This document shows, piece after piece, positions 8,717 to 16,356 of a stretch of 64,000 bases of DNA (its first letter is position 1; each line of letters begins with the position of its first letter). Source of the DNA: Fibrisoma montanum. Its GTDB lineage: Bacteria > Bacteroidota > Bacteroidia > Cytophagales > Spirosomataceae. The notes beneath the pieces were generated by a model. The model saw nothing but the letters and a program-made list of their open reading frames with translations. It did not search any database and was not told the origin of the DNA. The stretch spans positions 434,001-498,000 of the forward strand of contig NZ_QXED01000003.1 of assembly GCF_003583365.1 (NCBI RefSeq), written 5' to 3'. The translations under genes were made by a program, and so were the position numbers.

Positions 8717-8747
8717 TCCCGCCGAACTGACATTCGGCGGGATTTTT
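8717..8747 (+). terminator. rho-independent terminator
   Basis: Ten-base-pair stem TCCCGCCGAA (8717-8726) with its complement at 8733-8742, a 6-nt loop, then TTTTT. Ends the lipoprotein transcript. Confidence 0.9.
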
Positions 8748-8830
8748 CGTTTATGTGAGTAGGTGCCTTTAAACGTTTTCCCATCAATTTGGTCTTAACG
8801 GCAAAGCACACCCTTTACTCATCTAACAAA

Positions 8831-10402
8831 ATGGACAAACGCATATATGTAACGGGCGGCCTCATGCTTATGGCCACCGTTTCGTACGGTCAGTACGCAG
8901 CCGATGCTTTTCGGTATTCGGAGCAAATCATAAATGGAACCGCCCGCTTTCAGGGCATTGGCGGCAACCACGCGGCCCTGGGCGCCGACGCCAGCAACGC
9001 CTGGGGAAACCCCGCCGGTCTGGGTTTCTACAACCGCTCGGAGCTGAGCATCAGCCCTTCCCTGCGACTGCTGAATGTTGGGGCCAACTACCTCGGACAG
9101 ACCACTAACTCCTCAAAGGCGGTACCGTTTGTGGGGAGTGCATCGCTGATTTTCGCCGGTGGTTCGCCTAACAACGAAAACCGCAGCGTCCGCCGGACTA
9201 CATTCGGTCTTACCTACTCGCGGCAGATCAGTCTGAACAACGAGTACGTGTATCAGGGACGTAATAACCGGAGTTCGCTGGCGGATTCCTATCTCGAAAC
9301 GGTGAACGCCCGCGGCATTCCTTCAGGGGCTTTGGATGGAGAGTATGATGGTCAGAATAACATAGCCGATAACATTGAAGCAGCTGCCTATCAGCTTTAT
9401 CTGATTAACCCAACGCAGAATAATGGGACGAGCTATTTCAGGTATGATGTAAATGTCCCGGTTGATCAGCGGGGTAGCTTTACGTCCAACGGTTCGGTAA
9501 GTCAGTGGGGGCTTTCACTGGCCAGCAACTTCAACGATAAATTGTACGTTGGTGGTACGTTGGGTTTTACGCGCACCCGCTACGAATTCACGGATACGTT
9601 TGACGAAAGTTACGTAGGAGGACGCGTGTTTAACGGATTCCGGCAAACGTCCGACTACTCCGTTACGGGTAATGGTATCAACCTGAATATTGGCTTGATC
9701 TATAAGCTGGACCAGAACGTTCAGATTGGAGCCAATGTCGTGTCGCCGAATTTCACTACACGTACATTCCGTGAAGAATTCAGCCAGAATCTATCCATTG
9801 ATCCAATCGGTATTCCGCAGACTGATGAGCAGGGTCGCCCGGTTCTGTTTATTCCAGACATTACGTCAGTTCCCACAGCCCCTCAGAATTTTGATTTTAC
9901 CATCACAACTCCTTTGCGGGCTTCGGCCGGTGTTACGTATCTCTTCGGACGTAGTGGCTTCATAACGGCTACGGCTGAGTACGTTGGCTATAAAGGATTA
10001 CGGGCCGGAACATCATTCTATACGTCGGCGGCCGATAACCAGGCGTTCCGCAATGACATCCGGAACGAGATTGAGCAAACGTATAATAACACGGTTAATT
10101 TTCGGGTGGGTGGTGAATTCCGTAGTGGCCTCCTTCGGCTGCGGGCCGGTGCTGCTTACATTCCCAGTGCCTACAACACGAATTTCGACCAGTTAGCGCG
10201 GGATAACGAACGGAATACCCTGTTGTACAGCGCTGGTATCGGCGCTCGTAATGACCGGTTCTTTGCCGATCTGGCCGGTGTGTTTTACACGACCAAGTCA
10301 GCTTATACGCCGTACACGCTGAACAACCCGCAGAACTACGGTTCGGCCCTGCTGACCAACCGGAATGCGAACCTGACGCTATCGCTTGGGGTGTTTTTCT
10401 AA
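8831..10402 (+). CDS. outer-membrane beta-barrel transport protein (OmpP1/FadL-like)
   Basis: ATG 8831 gives signal peptide MDKRIYVTGGLMLMATVSYGQ; an upstream in-frame start at 8789 only adds non-signal residues. The mature 500 residues begin ADAFRYSEQIINGTARFQGIGGNHAALGADASNAWGNPAGLGFY, the N-terminal pattern of the OmpP1/FadL/TodX superfamily as found in Bacteroidota. Many alternating hydrophobic strands follow and the protein ends in an aromatic residue, LSLGVFF, a typical barrel assembly signal. Probably transports hydrophobic compounds across the outer membrane; the ligand cannot be told. Monocistronic with a strong terminator. Confidence 0.85.
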   Translation: MDKRIYVTGGLMLMATVSYGQYAADAFRYSEQIINGTARFQGIGGNHAALGADASNAWGNPAGLGFYNRSELSISPSLRLLNVGANYLGQTTNSSKAVPFVGSASLIFAGGSPNNENRSVRRTTFGLTYSRQISLNNEYVYQGRNNRSSLADSYLETVNARGIPSGALDGEYDGQNNIADNIEAAAYQLYLINPTQNNGTSYFRYDVNVPVDQRGSFTSNGSVSQWGLSLASNFNDKLYVGGTLGFTRTRYEFTDTFDESYVGGRVFNGFRQTSDYSVTGNGINLNIGLIYKLDQNVQIGANVVSPNFTTRTFREEFSQNLSIDPIGIPQTDEQGRPVLFIPDITSVPTAPQNFDFTITTPLRASAGVTYLFGRSGFITATAEYVGYKGLRAGTSFYTSAADNQAFRNDIRNEIEQTYNNTVNFRVGGEFRSGLLRLRAGAAYIPSAYNTNFDQLARDNERNTLLYSAGIGARNDRFFADLAGVFYTTKSAYTPYTLNNPQNYGSALLTNRNANLTLSLGVFF

Positions 10403-10425
10403 TCGGACGTTTGTTCTACAACAGC

Positions 10426-10467
10426 AAGCCGGCCAGACTGAACGTTCAGTCTGGCCGGCTTTTTTTG
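10426..10467 (+). terminator. terminator with an 18-bp perfect palindrome
   Basis: AAGCCGGCCAGACTGAAC at 10426-10443 is followed directly by its exact complement at 10444-10461 and then seven or more Ts. It ends the barrel-protein transcript and lies between convergent genes; the minus-strand side lacks a T run. Confidence 0.9.
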
Positions 10468-10482
10468 ATGTATGGCTTCCTG

Positions 10483-10989
10483 CTACAACAACTCCCCTAT
10501 TTTCCGCAGCACCTCATCTTCGTTGGTTTCCCCGGTTATCGTAATATGCGCCTGACTATAAAACGGCAGCCGGCTCTGGTAGCGCTGCTCCAGTGAACGG
10601 AGTAATTCAGGATCATTGGCATTATACAGCGGTCGGTCATGGATGGCATGGGCAACCATGCGCTGCACCAGCACGGCCACGGGTACGTCCAGAAACACCG
10701 AAATCCCGGTAGCCCGGATGTAGGCCATGTTCTCGTTAAAGCACGGCATACCGCCCCCGGTCGCTACAACGAGACTGCTACCGGGTTTGATCTTATGGAG
10801 CACCCGCCGTTCAGCCTCGCGGAAATACGCTTCACCCGATTGCGCAAAAATATCGTTGATGGTACGTCCTTCTTCACGAACAATCCGCTTGTCTGTGTCC
10901 ACGAATCGATAATGAAGTGCTTCGGCGATGCGCTTGCCTATGGTCGTTTTACCAGACGACGGCATCCCGATGAGGAAGATGTTTTTCAA
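10483..10989 (-). CDS. aroK: shikimate kinase
   Basis: Phosphorylates shikimate at the 3-OH with ATP, step five of the chorismate pathway. The 168-residue product has Walker A GMPSSGKTT (8-16), the shikimate-binding VDTDKRI (about 30-36) and FREAE/RR, the GGG(M) motif near 79 and the lid DRPLYNAND. Length is normal. The start is TTG (10989-10987); no in-frame ATG precedes the P-loop strand, and KNIFLIGMP is the usual AroK N-terminus. Directly upstream on its mRNA is the pyrimidine half of hairpin element B, so no Shine-Dalgarno is available. Probably cotranscribed with the DoxX-like and DUF1599 genes. Confidence 0.93.
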   Translation of the reverse strand: MKNIFLIGMPSSGKTTIGKRIAEALHYRFVDTDKRIVREEGRTINDIFAQSGEAYFREAERRVLHKIKPGSSLVVATGGGMPCFNENMAYIRATGISVFLDVPVAVLVQRMVAHAIHDRPLYNANDPELLRSLEQRYQSRLPFYSQAHITITGETNEDEVLRKIGELL

Positions 10990-11067
10990 GGGAGGAAAGG
11001 AGGAAAGGGAGGAAGGAGGAAAGGGAGGAGAGATTCTTTATTCCTTTCCTCCCTTTCCTCCTTCCTC
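10988..11067. repeat. polypurine/polypyrimidine hairpin element B
   Basis: A 46-nt all-purine run (10988-11033) built of GGGAGGAAA / GGAGGAAA units faces a 27-nt all-pyrimidine run (11041-11067) after a short ATTC-containing loop. The arms are largely complementary. One end overlaps the aroK TTG start, the other touches the stop codon of the BT_3928-type gene (CTA 11067-11069 on plus). Confidence 0.8.
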
Positions 11068-12212
11068 TACTGCTTCACTACGTCTAAAACGTCGGCTGCG
11101 TCGGGGGTGGTGTTGTAATGCCACTTGCCTTTCACCACGCCGTCGCTCAGCAACCACGTACCGGGATTTGAGCGCATGATGGTTTTCAGCACCGTCGCGT
11201 CCGATTTGTAATACGGTACGTTTTCCAGCTGAAATTCCTTGCGGAATGCCTTGATTTCGTCGTCGCCGACGGAGGTAAGGAAATAGGGCGAAACGTTGGA
11301 GCCCTGTAACCCTTTCACCAGCGAACGAATCGCCGTGATGCTGCCGGGGTCAAAGTCGTTAACGTCCTTAAGAATAATGAACAGTTTCCTGCCTTCGAAC
11401 GTCTGCTGCGTAAAATCGCCTTCGTCATTCCAGACCCGATAGTCCGTAATTTTCGGCTTGGCGTTCTCGTTCACCAGCACCATCTCCTTGAACTTGTAGG
11501 ACGGATCGGATGGATACTGCTCGAATTCAAACTCCTTGCCGTCTTTCTCCAGCACGTACTTATACCGCAGAGGTTCCGACGGCTTCATCTGGGCCGGAAT
11601 ACTTTTCCCGACGGCATACGGCAACAGATCCAGCGGAGACAAAAACTCGATGGCGTAGATGCCCAGACCCAGGGTCAGCACGATGGTTAGCCCCACGATC
11701 CAGCCGGTTTTGCGGGCCCGCATCCTGTTGCGGTGTCCAATGATAAACAGGATCAGCACCGTCAGCACGACGTCCTTACCGAACGATGTCCAGGGCTTTA
11801 GCTTAATGGCATCGCCGAAGCAGCCGCAGTCGGTTACCCGGTTAAAATACGCCGAATAAAACGTCAGGAACGTAAAAAAGATAATCAGGAAAAAGAGCAG
11901 CCAGGAAATGAGCCGGGGCCGGTACGACACCAGCAGGGCCACACCCAGCACCACCTCAGCCGCGCAGAAGAGCACCGACATGGCCAGTGTAAACGGAACG
12001 AGGGCCATAAAGAAGTCATGCAGCAAGGGAACGTCCTGCGCAAAGACTTCAAAATACTCTTCGAACTTAATCTGAGTGCCTACGGGATCGTTGAGTTTAA
12101 TCAGCCCCGAGAAAATGAAAACAATGCCAACAATATAACGGGCAATCCGGGCAGCAATCAGCATGGCCGGGGTTCCGGTTTTAACCCGGGCTTGGGGGGC
12201 GGTTGTATCCAT
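11067..12212 (-). CDS. BT_3928-type DoxX/MauE-like membrane protein
   Basis: A 381-residue inner-membrane protein. Residues about 17-190 hold five to six hydrophobic segments with the DoxX pattern ARIARYIVGIVFIFSGLIKLNDPVGTQIKFEEYFEVFA, and a conserved DCGCFGDAIKL loop typical of MauE/DoxX redox-associated proteins. A soluble C-terminal part (about 200-381) contains thioredoxin-like features (FIILKDVNDFD, LLSDGVVKGKWHYNTTPDAADVLDVVKQ). In Bacteroidota this family is usually next to a DUF1599 gene, as here. A role in redox homeostasis is inferred. The ATG at 12212 is used; a later one at 12164 would remove a short hydrophilic lead. Confidence 0.85.
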   Translation of the reverse strand: MDTTAPQARVKTGTPAMLIAARIARYIVGIVFIFSGLIKLNDPVGTQIKFEEYFEVFAQDVPLLHDFFMALVPFTLAMSVLFCAAEVVLGVALLVSYRPRLISWLLFFLIIFFTFLTFYSAYFNRVTDCGCFGDAIKLKPWTSFGKDVVLTVLILFIIGHRNRMRARKTGWIVGLTIVLTLGLGIYAIEFLSPLDLLPYAVGKSIPAQMKPSEPLRYKYVLEKDGKEFEFEQYPSDPSYKFKEMVLVNENAKPKITDYRVWNDEGDFTQQTFEGRKLFIILKDVNDFDPGSITAIRSLVKGLQGSNVSPYFLTSVGDDEIKAFRKEFQLENVPYYKSDATVLKTIMRSNPGTWLLSDGVVKGKWHYNTTPDAADVLDVVKQ

Positions 12213-12218
12213 AGTACT

Positions 12219-12301
12219 TGATACGGGCTATTGCAGACCAGTCATCGGACAACGATCCGGTGAGCGGGTATCCAATAGCCATCGTCTAACGTCCGGTGTC
12301 C
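12219..12301. repeat. heptad hairpin element E, overlapping the DUF1599 gene end
   Basis: Plus-strand 7-nt units start at 12219 (TGATACG), then GGCTATT at 12226 and GGACAAC at 12247. Minus-strand units run down from 12301: GGACACC, GGACGTT, AGACGAT, GGCTATT and GGATACC. GGCTATT occurs in both arms in opposite orientation, so the arms can pair. The element fills the 73-bp gap between the two minus-strand genes and extends 16 bp into the DUF1599 reading frame. Confidence 0.7.
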
Positions 12302-12864
12302 TGTAGTTTAATCAAACAAAAAACGGCGTAATTAATCATATCCATATAATTGGCGTCAACGCCTTCCGAGACCAGCGTCGTGCCGCGATTGTCTTCGATC
12401 TGTTTGGTACGCAGCAGCTTCATCAGAATGATGTCCGTCATGGAGCTAACCCGCATATCGCGCCAGGCCTCGCCGTAATCGTGGTTCTTGGCAAACAGCA
12501 AACGCATTACCCGGCCAATCTGTTCGTCGTATAGGCGTTCAAGTTCGTCGGTGGGGATATCCATTTTGGCCGCCTTATCCGGCTGACCGTCGGCGATTTG
12601 AACTTCATGTTGAAAATGAAGCTGAATCAGGGCCATCACGCAGTAGTTGATGATACCGACAAATTCCGGCTCAATCCCCTCACCTACGTGGCTGACACCC
12701 GTTTCCTGCAGGGTACGAATCCGCTGGGCTTTGATAAAAATCTGATCGGTGATGCTGGGAAGCCGAAGAATACGCCATGCCGTGCCGTAATCCTGGTTTT
12801 TTTTGAGAAAAAGGTCTTTGCAGCGTTGGATAACCTGCCGATATTCGAGTTCAGTTTGGGACAT
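12286..12864 (-). CDS. DUF1599 protein with two internal repeats
   Basis: A 192-residue cytoplasmic protein made of two homologous halves. Each has (L/I)F-x-K-N-x-DYG-x-AWR-x-(L/M)R-(L/V)-x-S-(I/M)TD, a basic I-x-x-LQE/IED turn, G-(V/I)-(D/E)-x-(N/E), and an (I/M)INY-(C/A)-V-x-x-LI-x-L end (first about 10-85, second about 110-185). DUF1599 has been linked to nucleotide-modification proteins by comparative genomics, but no activity is established to my knowledge. The last codons (QDTGR and stop) are read from repeat element E, and the start codon is 1 nt from element F. First gene of the likely DUF1599 / DoxX / aroK operon. Confidence 0.88.
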   Translation of the reverse strand: MSQTELEYRQVIQRCKDLFLKKNQDYGTAWRILRLPSITDQIFIKAQRIRTLQETGVSHVGEGIEPEFVGIINYCVMALIQLHFQHEVQIADGQPDKAAKMDIPTDELERLYDEQIGRVMRLLFAKNHDYGEAWRDMRVSSMTDIILMKLLRTKQIEDNRGTTLVSEGVDANYMDMINYAVFCLIKLQDTGR

Positions 12865-12865
12865 A

Positions 12866-12933
12866 ATCTGAAGTTTGTAGGTTGTCGTCTGAAGTTTACC
12901 CGACCGATTAACCTCGAACTACGCACAACAAAC
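12866..12933. repeat. heptad hairpin element F between divergent start codons
   Basis: Plus-strand 7-nt units start at 12866, 12873, 12880, 12887 and 12894 (for example GTTTGTA and GTCTGAA). Minus-strand units run down from 12933, 12926, 12919, 12912 and 12905 (GTTTGTT, GTTCGAG and so on). The arms are imperfect complements. TATGTTTG on the minus strand (12936-12929) is a perfect -7 element, with TTTG 22 nt upstream at 12962-12959. So the DUF1599 leader would be almost exactly this element. Confidence 0.75.
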
Positions 12934-12945
12934 ATAAAACGTACC

Positions 12946-13815
12946 TTGCTCAAAAGTACAAAAAAAACACTGAACTGCCGGGGCCGGCTCGTCGATTTGA
13001 CGACACCGGCCGTGATGGGCATCCTCAACGTAACCCCGGATTCCTTCTACGGCGGAAGCCGCCTGCTACCCCTAACCCACTCAACCTCAGCACACATTGA
13101 CCAGGCCGTGGCGCTGGCCGAACGGATGCTGACCGACGGAGCAACTTTTCTGGATGTAGGCGGCTATTCTACCCGTCCGGGAGCGGCTGAAGTAAGCGCC
13201 GTTGAAGAAGCCGACCGGGTGCTGCCGGTCATTCAGGCCATTCTGAAGTCGTTTCCGGATGCGCTGCTCTCGGTCGATACGTTCCGGGCGTCGGTGGCCC
13301 GGCAGGCGGTCGATGCCGGAGCCGCGCTGGTCAACGACGTAGCGGGCGGTACGCTCGATGAGGCCATGTTCGAAACCGTCGCGGGTCTGAGGGTTCCGTA
13401 CGTCCTGATGCACCTGCGCGGCAATCCGCAAACCATGCAGTCGCTGGCCCGCTACGACAACCTCGTTACGGACGTGATCGATGAACTTGGCGTTCGGCTG
13501 GCCGCCCTGCGGGCGCTGGGGCACAAAGACGTTATTCTCGACCCTGGTTTTGGATTTGCCAAAACCCCGGCGCATACGTTTCAACTGCTGCGGCAACTTG
13601 ACGCCTTCCGGGTATTTGACGAACCGCTGCTGGTGGGCATTTCGCGCAAGACAACCATCTGGAAAACACTGAACATAACCGCGGATCAGGCACTCAACGG
13701 CACAACCGTACTGAACACAGCGGCCCTGCTGAACGGCGCGGCTATAGTGCGGGTACACGACGTGCGGGAGGCTGCCGAAGCCGTAATTTTAGTCGATCAC
13801 CTAAAAAAAAATTAA
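12946..13815 (+). CDS. folP: dihydropteroate synthase
   Basis: Condenses p-aminobenzoate with 6-hydroxymethyl-dihydropterin pyrophosphate in folate synthesis; target of sulfonamides. The TIM barrel opens with VMGILNVTPDSF and the pterin loop GATFLDVGGYSTRPGA. It continues with LSVDTF, NDVAGG, YVLMHLRGNPQTMQ, DPGFGFAK and VGISRKT, ending with the GAAIVRVHDV strand. I place the start at TTG 12946, giving 289 residues beginning MLKSTKKTLNCRGRL, like relatives. The open frame extends 350 nt further but runs antisense through DUF1599. There is no ATG between element F and the MGILNV strand. Divergent from the DUF1599 operon; start is the main uncertainty. Confidence 0.93.
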   Translation: MLKSTKKTLNCRGRLVDLTTPAVMGILNVTPDSFYGGSRLLPLTHSTSAHIDQAVALAERMLTDGATFLDVGGYSTRPGAAEVSAVEEADRVLPVIQAILKSFPDALLSVDTFRASVARQAVDAGAALVNDVAGGTLDEAMFETVAGLRVPYVLMHLRGNPQTMQSLARYDNLVTDVIDELGVRLAALRALGHKDVILDPGFGFAKTPAHTFQLLRQLDAFRVFDEPLLVGISRKTTIWKTLNITADQALNGTTVLNTAALLNGAAIVRVHDVREAAEAVILVDHLKKN

Positions 13816-13823
13816 GCCAGGTA

Positions 13824-13854
13824 TTGCGTTTAGGCCGTACAAACCCTACTTTTG
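13824..13854 (+). promoter_or_regulatory. tRNA-Lys promoter
   Basis: TTG (13824-13826), 20 nt, TACTTTTG (13847-13854): a good match to the Bacteroidota -33/-7 consensus, with transcription expected about 27 nt before the mature tRNA. Confidence 0.6.
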
Positions 13855-13888
13855 CAGTCCCAAAACGGTAAAACACCGCTAACGGAAT

Positions 13889-13964
13889 GATCTGGTAGCT
13901 CAGCCGGTAGAGCAATACACTTTTAATGTATGGGTCCTGGGTTCGAGTCCCAGCCGGATCACCA
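13889..13964 (+). tRNA. tRNA-Lys (anticodon UUU)
   Basis: A 76-nt cloverleaf. The acceptor stem is GATCTGG with CCGGATC (one G-U pair), discriminator A and an encoded CCA (13962-13964). D-arm has AGCTCAGCCGGTAGAGC; the anticodon stem ATACA/TGTAT carries loop CTTTTAA with anticodon TTT; T-arm is CTGGG-TTCGAGT-CCCAG. All invariant positions fit. Followed directly by its terminator. Confidence 0.97.
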
Positions 13965-13992
13965 AAAAGCCGCTCAATAAGCGGCTTTTTTT
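13965..13992 (+). terminator. tRNA-Lys terminator
   Basis: AAAAGCCGCT (13965-13974), loop CAATA, AGCGGCTTTT (13980-13989) and a run of Ts. The next 170 nt to the following promoter show no gene and no repeat of the tRNA 3' end. Confidence 0.9.
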
Positions 13993-14158
13993 ATTACAGG
14001 CCGTTCAACTTCCTACATTTTGTTGATCCAGCAGTGAAAACGAAGGAGGTTTTACGAAAAATAATAACGAGACTGGTTTGAAACGCTAGTAGTCAGGGGT
14101 ATCAAAGAGACGGTTGCCAGAGAGTGACCCGGCTATTTTGTATATCCTTTCTATTTAC

Positions 14159-14190
14159 TTTGTGACATCAACTAGTTTTCTCTATTTTCG
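14159..14190 (+). promoter_or_regulatory. promoter of the carbamoyltransferase cassette
   Basis: TTTG (14159-14162), 20 nt, TATTTTCG (14183-14190). One mismatch to the Bacteroidota consensus, 25 nt before ATG 14216, so the leader would be about 20 nt. Confidence 0.55.
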
Positions 14191-14215
14191 CACCATTTGA
14201 GATTTATTGGTTTAC

Positions 14216-16078
14216 ATGACTATTCTTGGCATCTCTGCCTTCTATCACGATTCGGCGGCCGCGCTGATTATTGATGGCAGAATTGTTGCGGCTGCTCAGG
14301 AAGAGCGTTTTACCCGCCGAAAACATGACCCTGCCTTTCCTGCTCAGGCCGTGCAGTACTGTCTCCAGTCGAGCGGACTCAGCTTAAAAGACCTTGATGC
14401 CGTCGTTTTTTATGACAAGCCCCTGCTTAAATTTGAGCGATTGCTGGAAACGTATTATGCATTCGCCCCGAAAGGCTTACGTTCGTTTATTACGGCCATC
14501 CCGGTCTGGATTAAAGAAAAGATGTTTCTGAAGCGGCTGATCCGCGAAGAACTGGAAAAATTGTATGGTGATGCCGCCAGGTCAGTCAAGCTGCTGTTTC
14601 CCGAGCACCATCTTTCTCATGCCGCCAGTGCCTTCTACCCCTCTCCTTTTGAAGAAGCAGCCATTTTGACCATAGACGGTGTTGGCGAGTGGGCAACGGC
14701 CTCTATCTGTAAAGGATCGGGTAAACAGATTTCAATTCTGAAAGAACTACGTTTCCCCCATTCTCTTGGACTGCTGTACTCGGCCTTTACGTATTTTCTG
14801 GGCTTTAAGGTGAATTCTGGTGAGTACAAACTCATGGGTCTGGCCCCTTATGGCAATCCTGAGTCGCCGGATGTCGATCGGTACGTGGACATTATCAAGC
14901 GTGAACTTGTATCGATTAAAGACGACGGCTCAATCTGGCTCAATCAGGACTATTTCAATTATGCCACAGGCCTGCGCATGGTCCACGGAGATAAATGGGC
15001 ACGTCTGTTCGGTTTTCCGCAGCGGAATCCCGAAGAGGACTTACTGGAGCATCATTGTAATCTGGGCTTAGCTATTCAGCGCATCACCGAAGAGGTTGTC
15101 ATTCTGATGGCAAAGGAGGCCCGGCGTTTGAGTGGGGCTCGTTATTTATGTCTGGCAGGTGGGGTAGCGCTTAACTGCGTTGCCAATGGTAAGCAACAGG
15201 CGGCAGGCGTTTTTGATGACATATTCATCCAGCCCGCGGCCGGTGATGCCGGTGGTGCCCTGGGAGCGGCTTTAGCAGCTTATCACATCTATTTCGGCAA
15301 CGAGAGAATCCTCAGCGGTCAGCAGGACGAAATGTCGGGCTCTTACCTGGGTCCTGATTTTACGGATCGGGATGTTGAGCTGACCGCTCGTAAGTATAAA
15401 GGTGTTTTTACCCGTTACGATTCCGTAGCCGATTTATGCACGGCAACGGCGCAGCTTCTGGCCGACGGCAACGTAGTGGGCTGGGTACAGGGGCGGATGG
15501 AGTTTGGTCCCCGGGCGCTGGGTGGCCGTAGTATTCTGGGCGACCCCCGAAACCCGGAGATGCAAAAGAAACTAAACCTGAAGATTAAGTACCGCGAATC
15601 GTTCCGGCCATTTGCCCCTTCGGTGCTGGCCGAAGACTGCGACCAGTATTTCGACTACGGCGGTATTTCCCCTTACATGCTCCTGGTGCATCCGGTTGCT
15701 CAGGCCCGTCGGAAAGCGCTGCCGGCTGAGTACCACCAGCTGCCACTACGTGATAAGCTCTATTACCTACGCTCTGATCTGCCATCGATTACCCACATTG
15801 ACTTCTCGGCGCGGATTCAGACGGTTCACCGGGAAACAAACCCTCGTTACCACCAACTTATCCAGGCGTTTAAACAACTAACGGGCTACGGGGTCGTTGT
15901 AAATACAAGTTTCAATGTGCGGGGAGAACCGATCGTCTGCACTCCCGAAGACGCGTATCGCTGCTTCATGCGTACCGAAATGGATTACCTCGTGGTTGGC
16001 AACTACCTGTTTGCCAAGCAGGACCAGCCGGCCTGGCAGGAAAAAGATAACTGGAAAGAAGAATTCGTTCTGGACTAA
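14216..16078 (+). CDS. NodU/CmcH/SxtI-family O-carbamoyltransferase
   Basis: Transfers a carbamoyl group from carbamoyl phosphate, through a carbamoyl-adenylate, to a hydroxyl of a sugar or other acceptor. ATG 14216 gives MTILGISAFYHDSAAALIIDGRIVAAAQEERFTRRKHDPAFP, the canonical N-terminal Kae1-like ATPase strand with its His and the EERF motif. Later landmarks are HHLSHAASAFYPSPF, IDGVGEW, LAGGVALNCVANGK, and the YrdC-like C-terminal part GWVQGRMEFGPRALGGRSILGDPR, FRPFAPSVL and NTSFNVRGEPIV. The 620-residue length is normal. First gene of a four-gene cassette (DUF5989, SxtJ, SGNH hydrolase), so the acceptor is probably a cell-surface glycan or lipid-linked sugar. The acceptor itself is unknown. 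Confidence 0.9.
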   Translation: MTILGISAFYHDSAAALIIDGRIVAAAQEERFTRRKHDPAFPAQAVQYCLQSSGLSLKDLDAVVFYDKPLLKFERLLETYYAFAPKGLRSFITAIPVWIKEKMFLKRLIREELEKLYGDAARSVKLLFPEHHLSHAASAFYPSPFEEAAILTIDGVGEWATASICKGSGKQISILKELRFPHSLGLLYSAFTYFLGFKVNSGEYKLMGLAPYGNPESPDVDRYVDIIKRELVSIKDDGSIWLNQDYFNYATGLRMVHGDKWARLFGFPQRNPEEDLLEHHCNLGLAIQRITEEVVILMAKEARRLSGARYLCLAGGVALNCVANGKQQAAGVFDDIFIQPAAGDAGGALGAALAAYHIYFGNERILSGQQDEMSGSYLGPDFTDRDVELTARKYKGVFTRYDSVADLCTATAQLLADGNVVGWVQGRMEFGPRALGGRSILGDPRNPEMQKKLNLKIKYRESFRPFAPSVLAEDCDQYFDYGGISPYMLLVHPVAQARRKALPAEYHQLPLRDKLYYLRSDLPSITHIDFSARIQTVHRETNPRYHQLIQAFKQLTGYGVVVNTSFNVRGEPIVCTPEDAYRCFMRTEMDYLVVGNYLFAKQDQPAWQEKDNWKEEFVLD

Positions 16079-16196
16079 AATCTGACCAACAAATTCCAAC
16101 TCATTTATCTGTATACGGGTCTTTCCGGATACTCCGCTACGACAAGTCAATCCAGTAAATCAATTAGCACTCACTGAATAAACCTTCAACAAAACC

Positions 16197-16346
16197 ATGG
16201 ATTTCGTCAAAGATCTTTTTCAGTTTCTCAAAGAGCGCCAGAAATGGTGGCTGGCCCCAATAATCATTATCCTGCTACTGTTAGGCATCCTGCTGGTAAT
16301 TGGTGGCGGTTCCGCCATAGCACCGTTTATCTATACCCTGTTTTAG
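16197..16346 (+). CDS. DUF5989 small membrane protein (SxtK-like)
   Basis: A 49-residue protein, ATG 16197 to TAG 16344-16346. Layout: an amphipathic N-terminus MDFVKDLFQFLKERQKWWLAP, one long hydrophobic helix (about 21-37), then GGGSAIAPFIYTLF. This exact pattern (basic W-W turn, one TM, G/S-A-x-APFIYTLF end) is the DUF5989 family, which sits between NodU-type carbamoyltransferases and SxtJ proteins in many bacteria. Probably an inner-membrane accessory subunit. Spacing from the carbamoyltransferase is 118 nt and to sxtJ 57 nt; a hairpin lies in the second gap. Confidence 0.85.
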   Translation: MDFVKDLFQFLKERQKWWLAPIIIILLLLGILLVIGGGSAIAPFIYTLF

Positions 16347-16356
16347 CGATTTTTCT

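Noticed and set aside
8190-8762. Val/Arg/Ala-rich frame inside the Gly/Tyr-rich lipoprotein gene
   Set aside because: Alternative-frame translation of a low-complexity coding region; no independent start or motif.
11034-11040. Simple transcription terminator reading of element B
   Set aside because: The arms are far longer than a terminator stem, lie inside an operon, and the purine-side strand has no U tract after it.
12598-12945. N-terminal extension of folP
   Set aside because: It is antisense through the DUF1599 gene and across heptad element F; DHPS proteins do not carry such an extension.
13889-14215. tRNA-Lys as an integration site for the carbamoyltransferase cassette
   Set aside because: I looked for a repeat of the tRNA 3' end downstream to about 18.5 kb and for an integrase gene and found neither.
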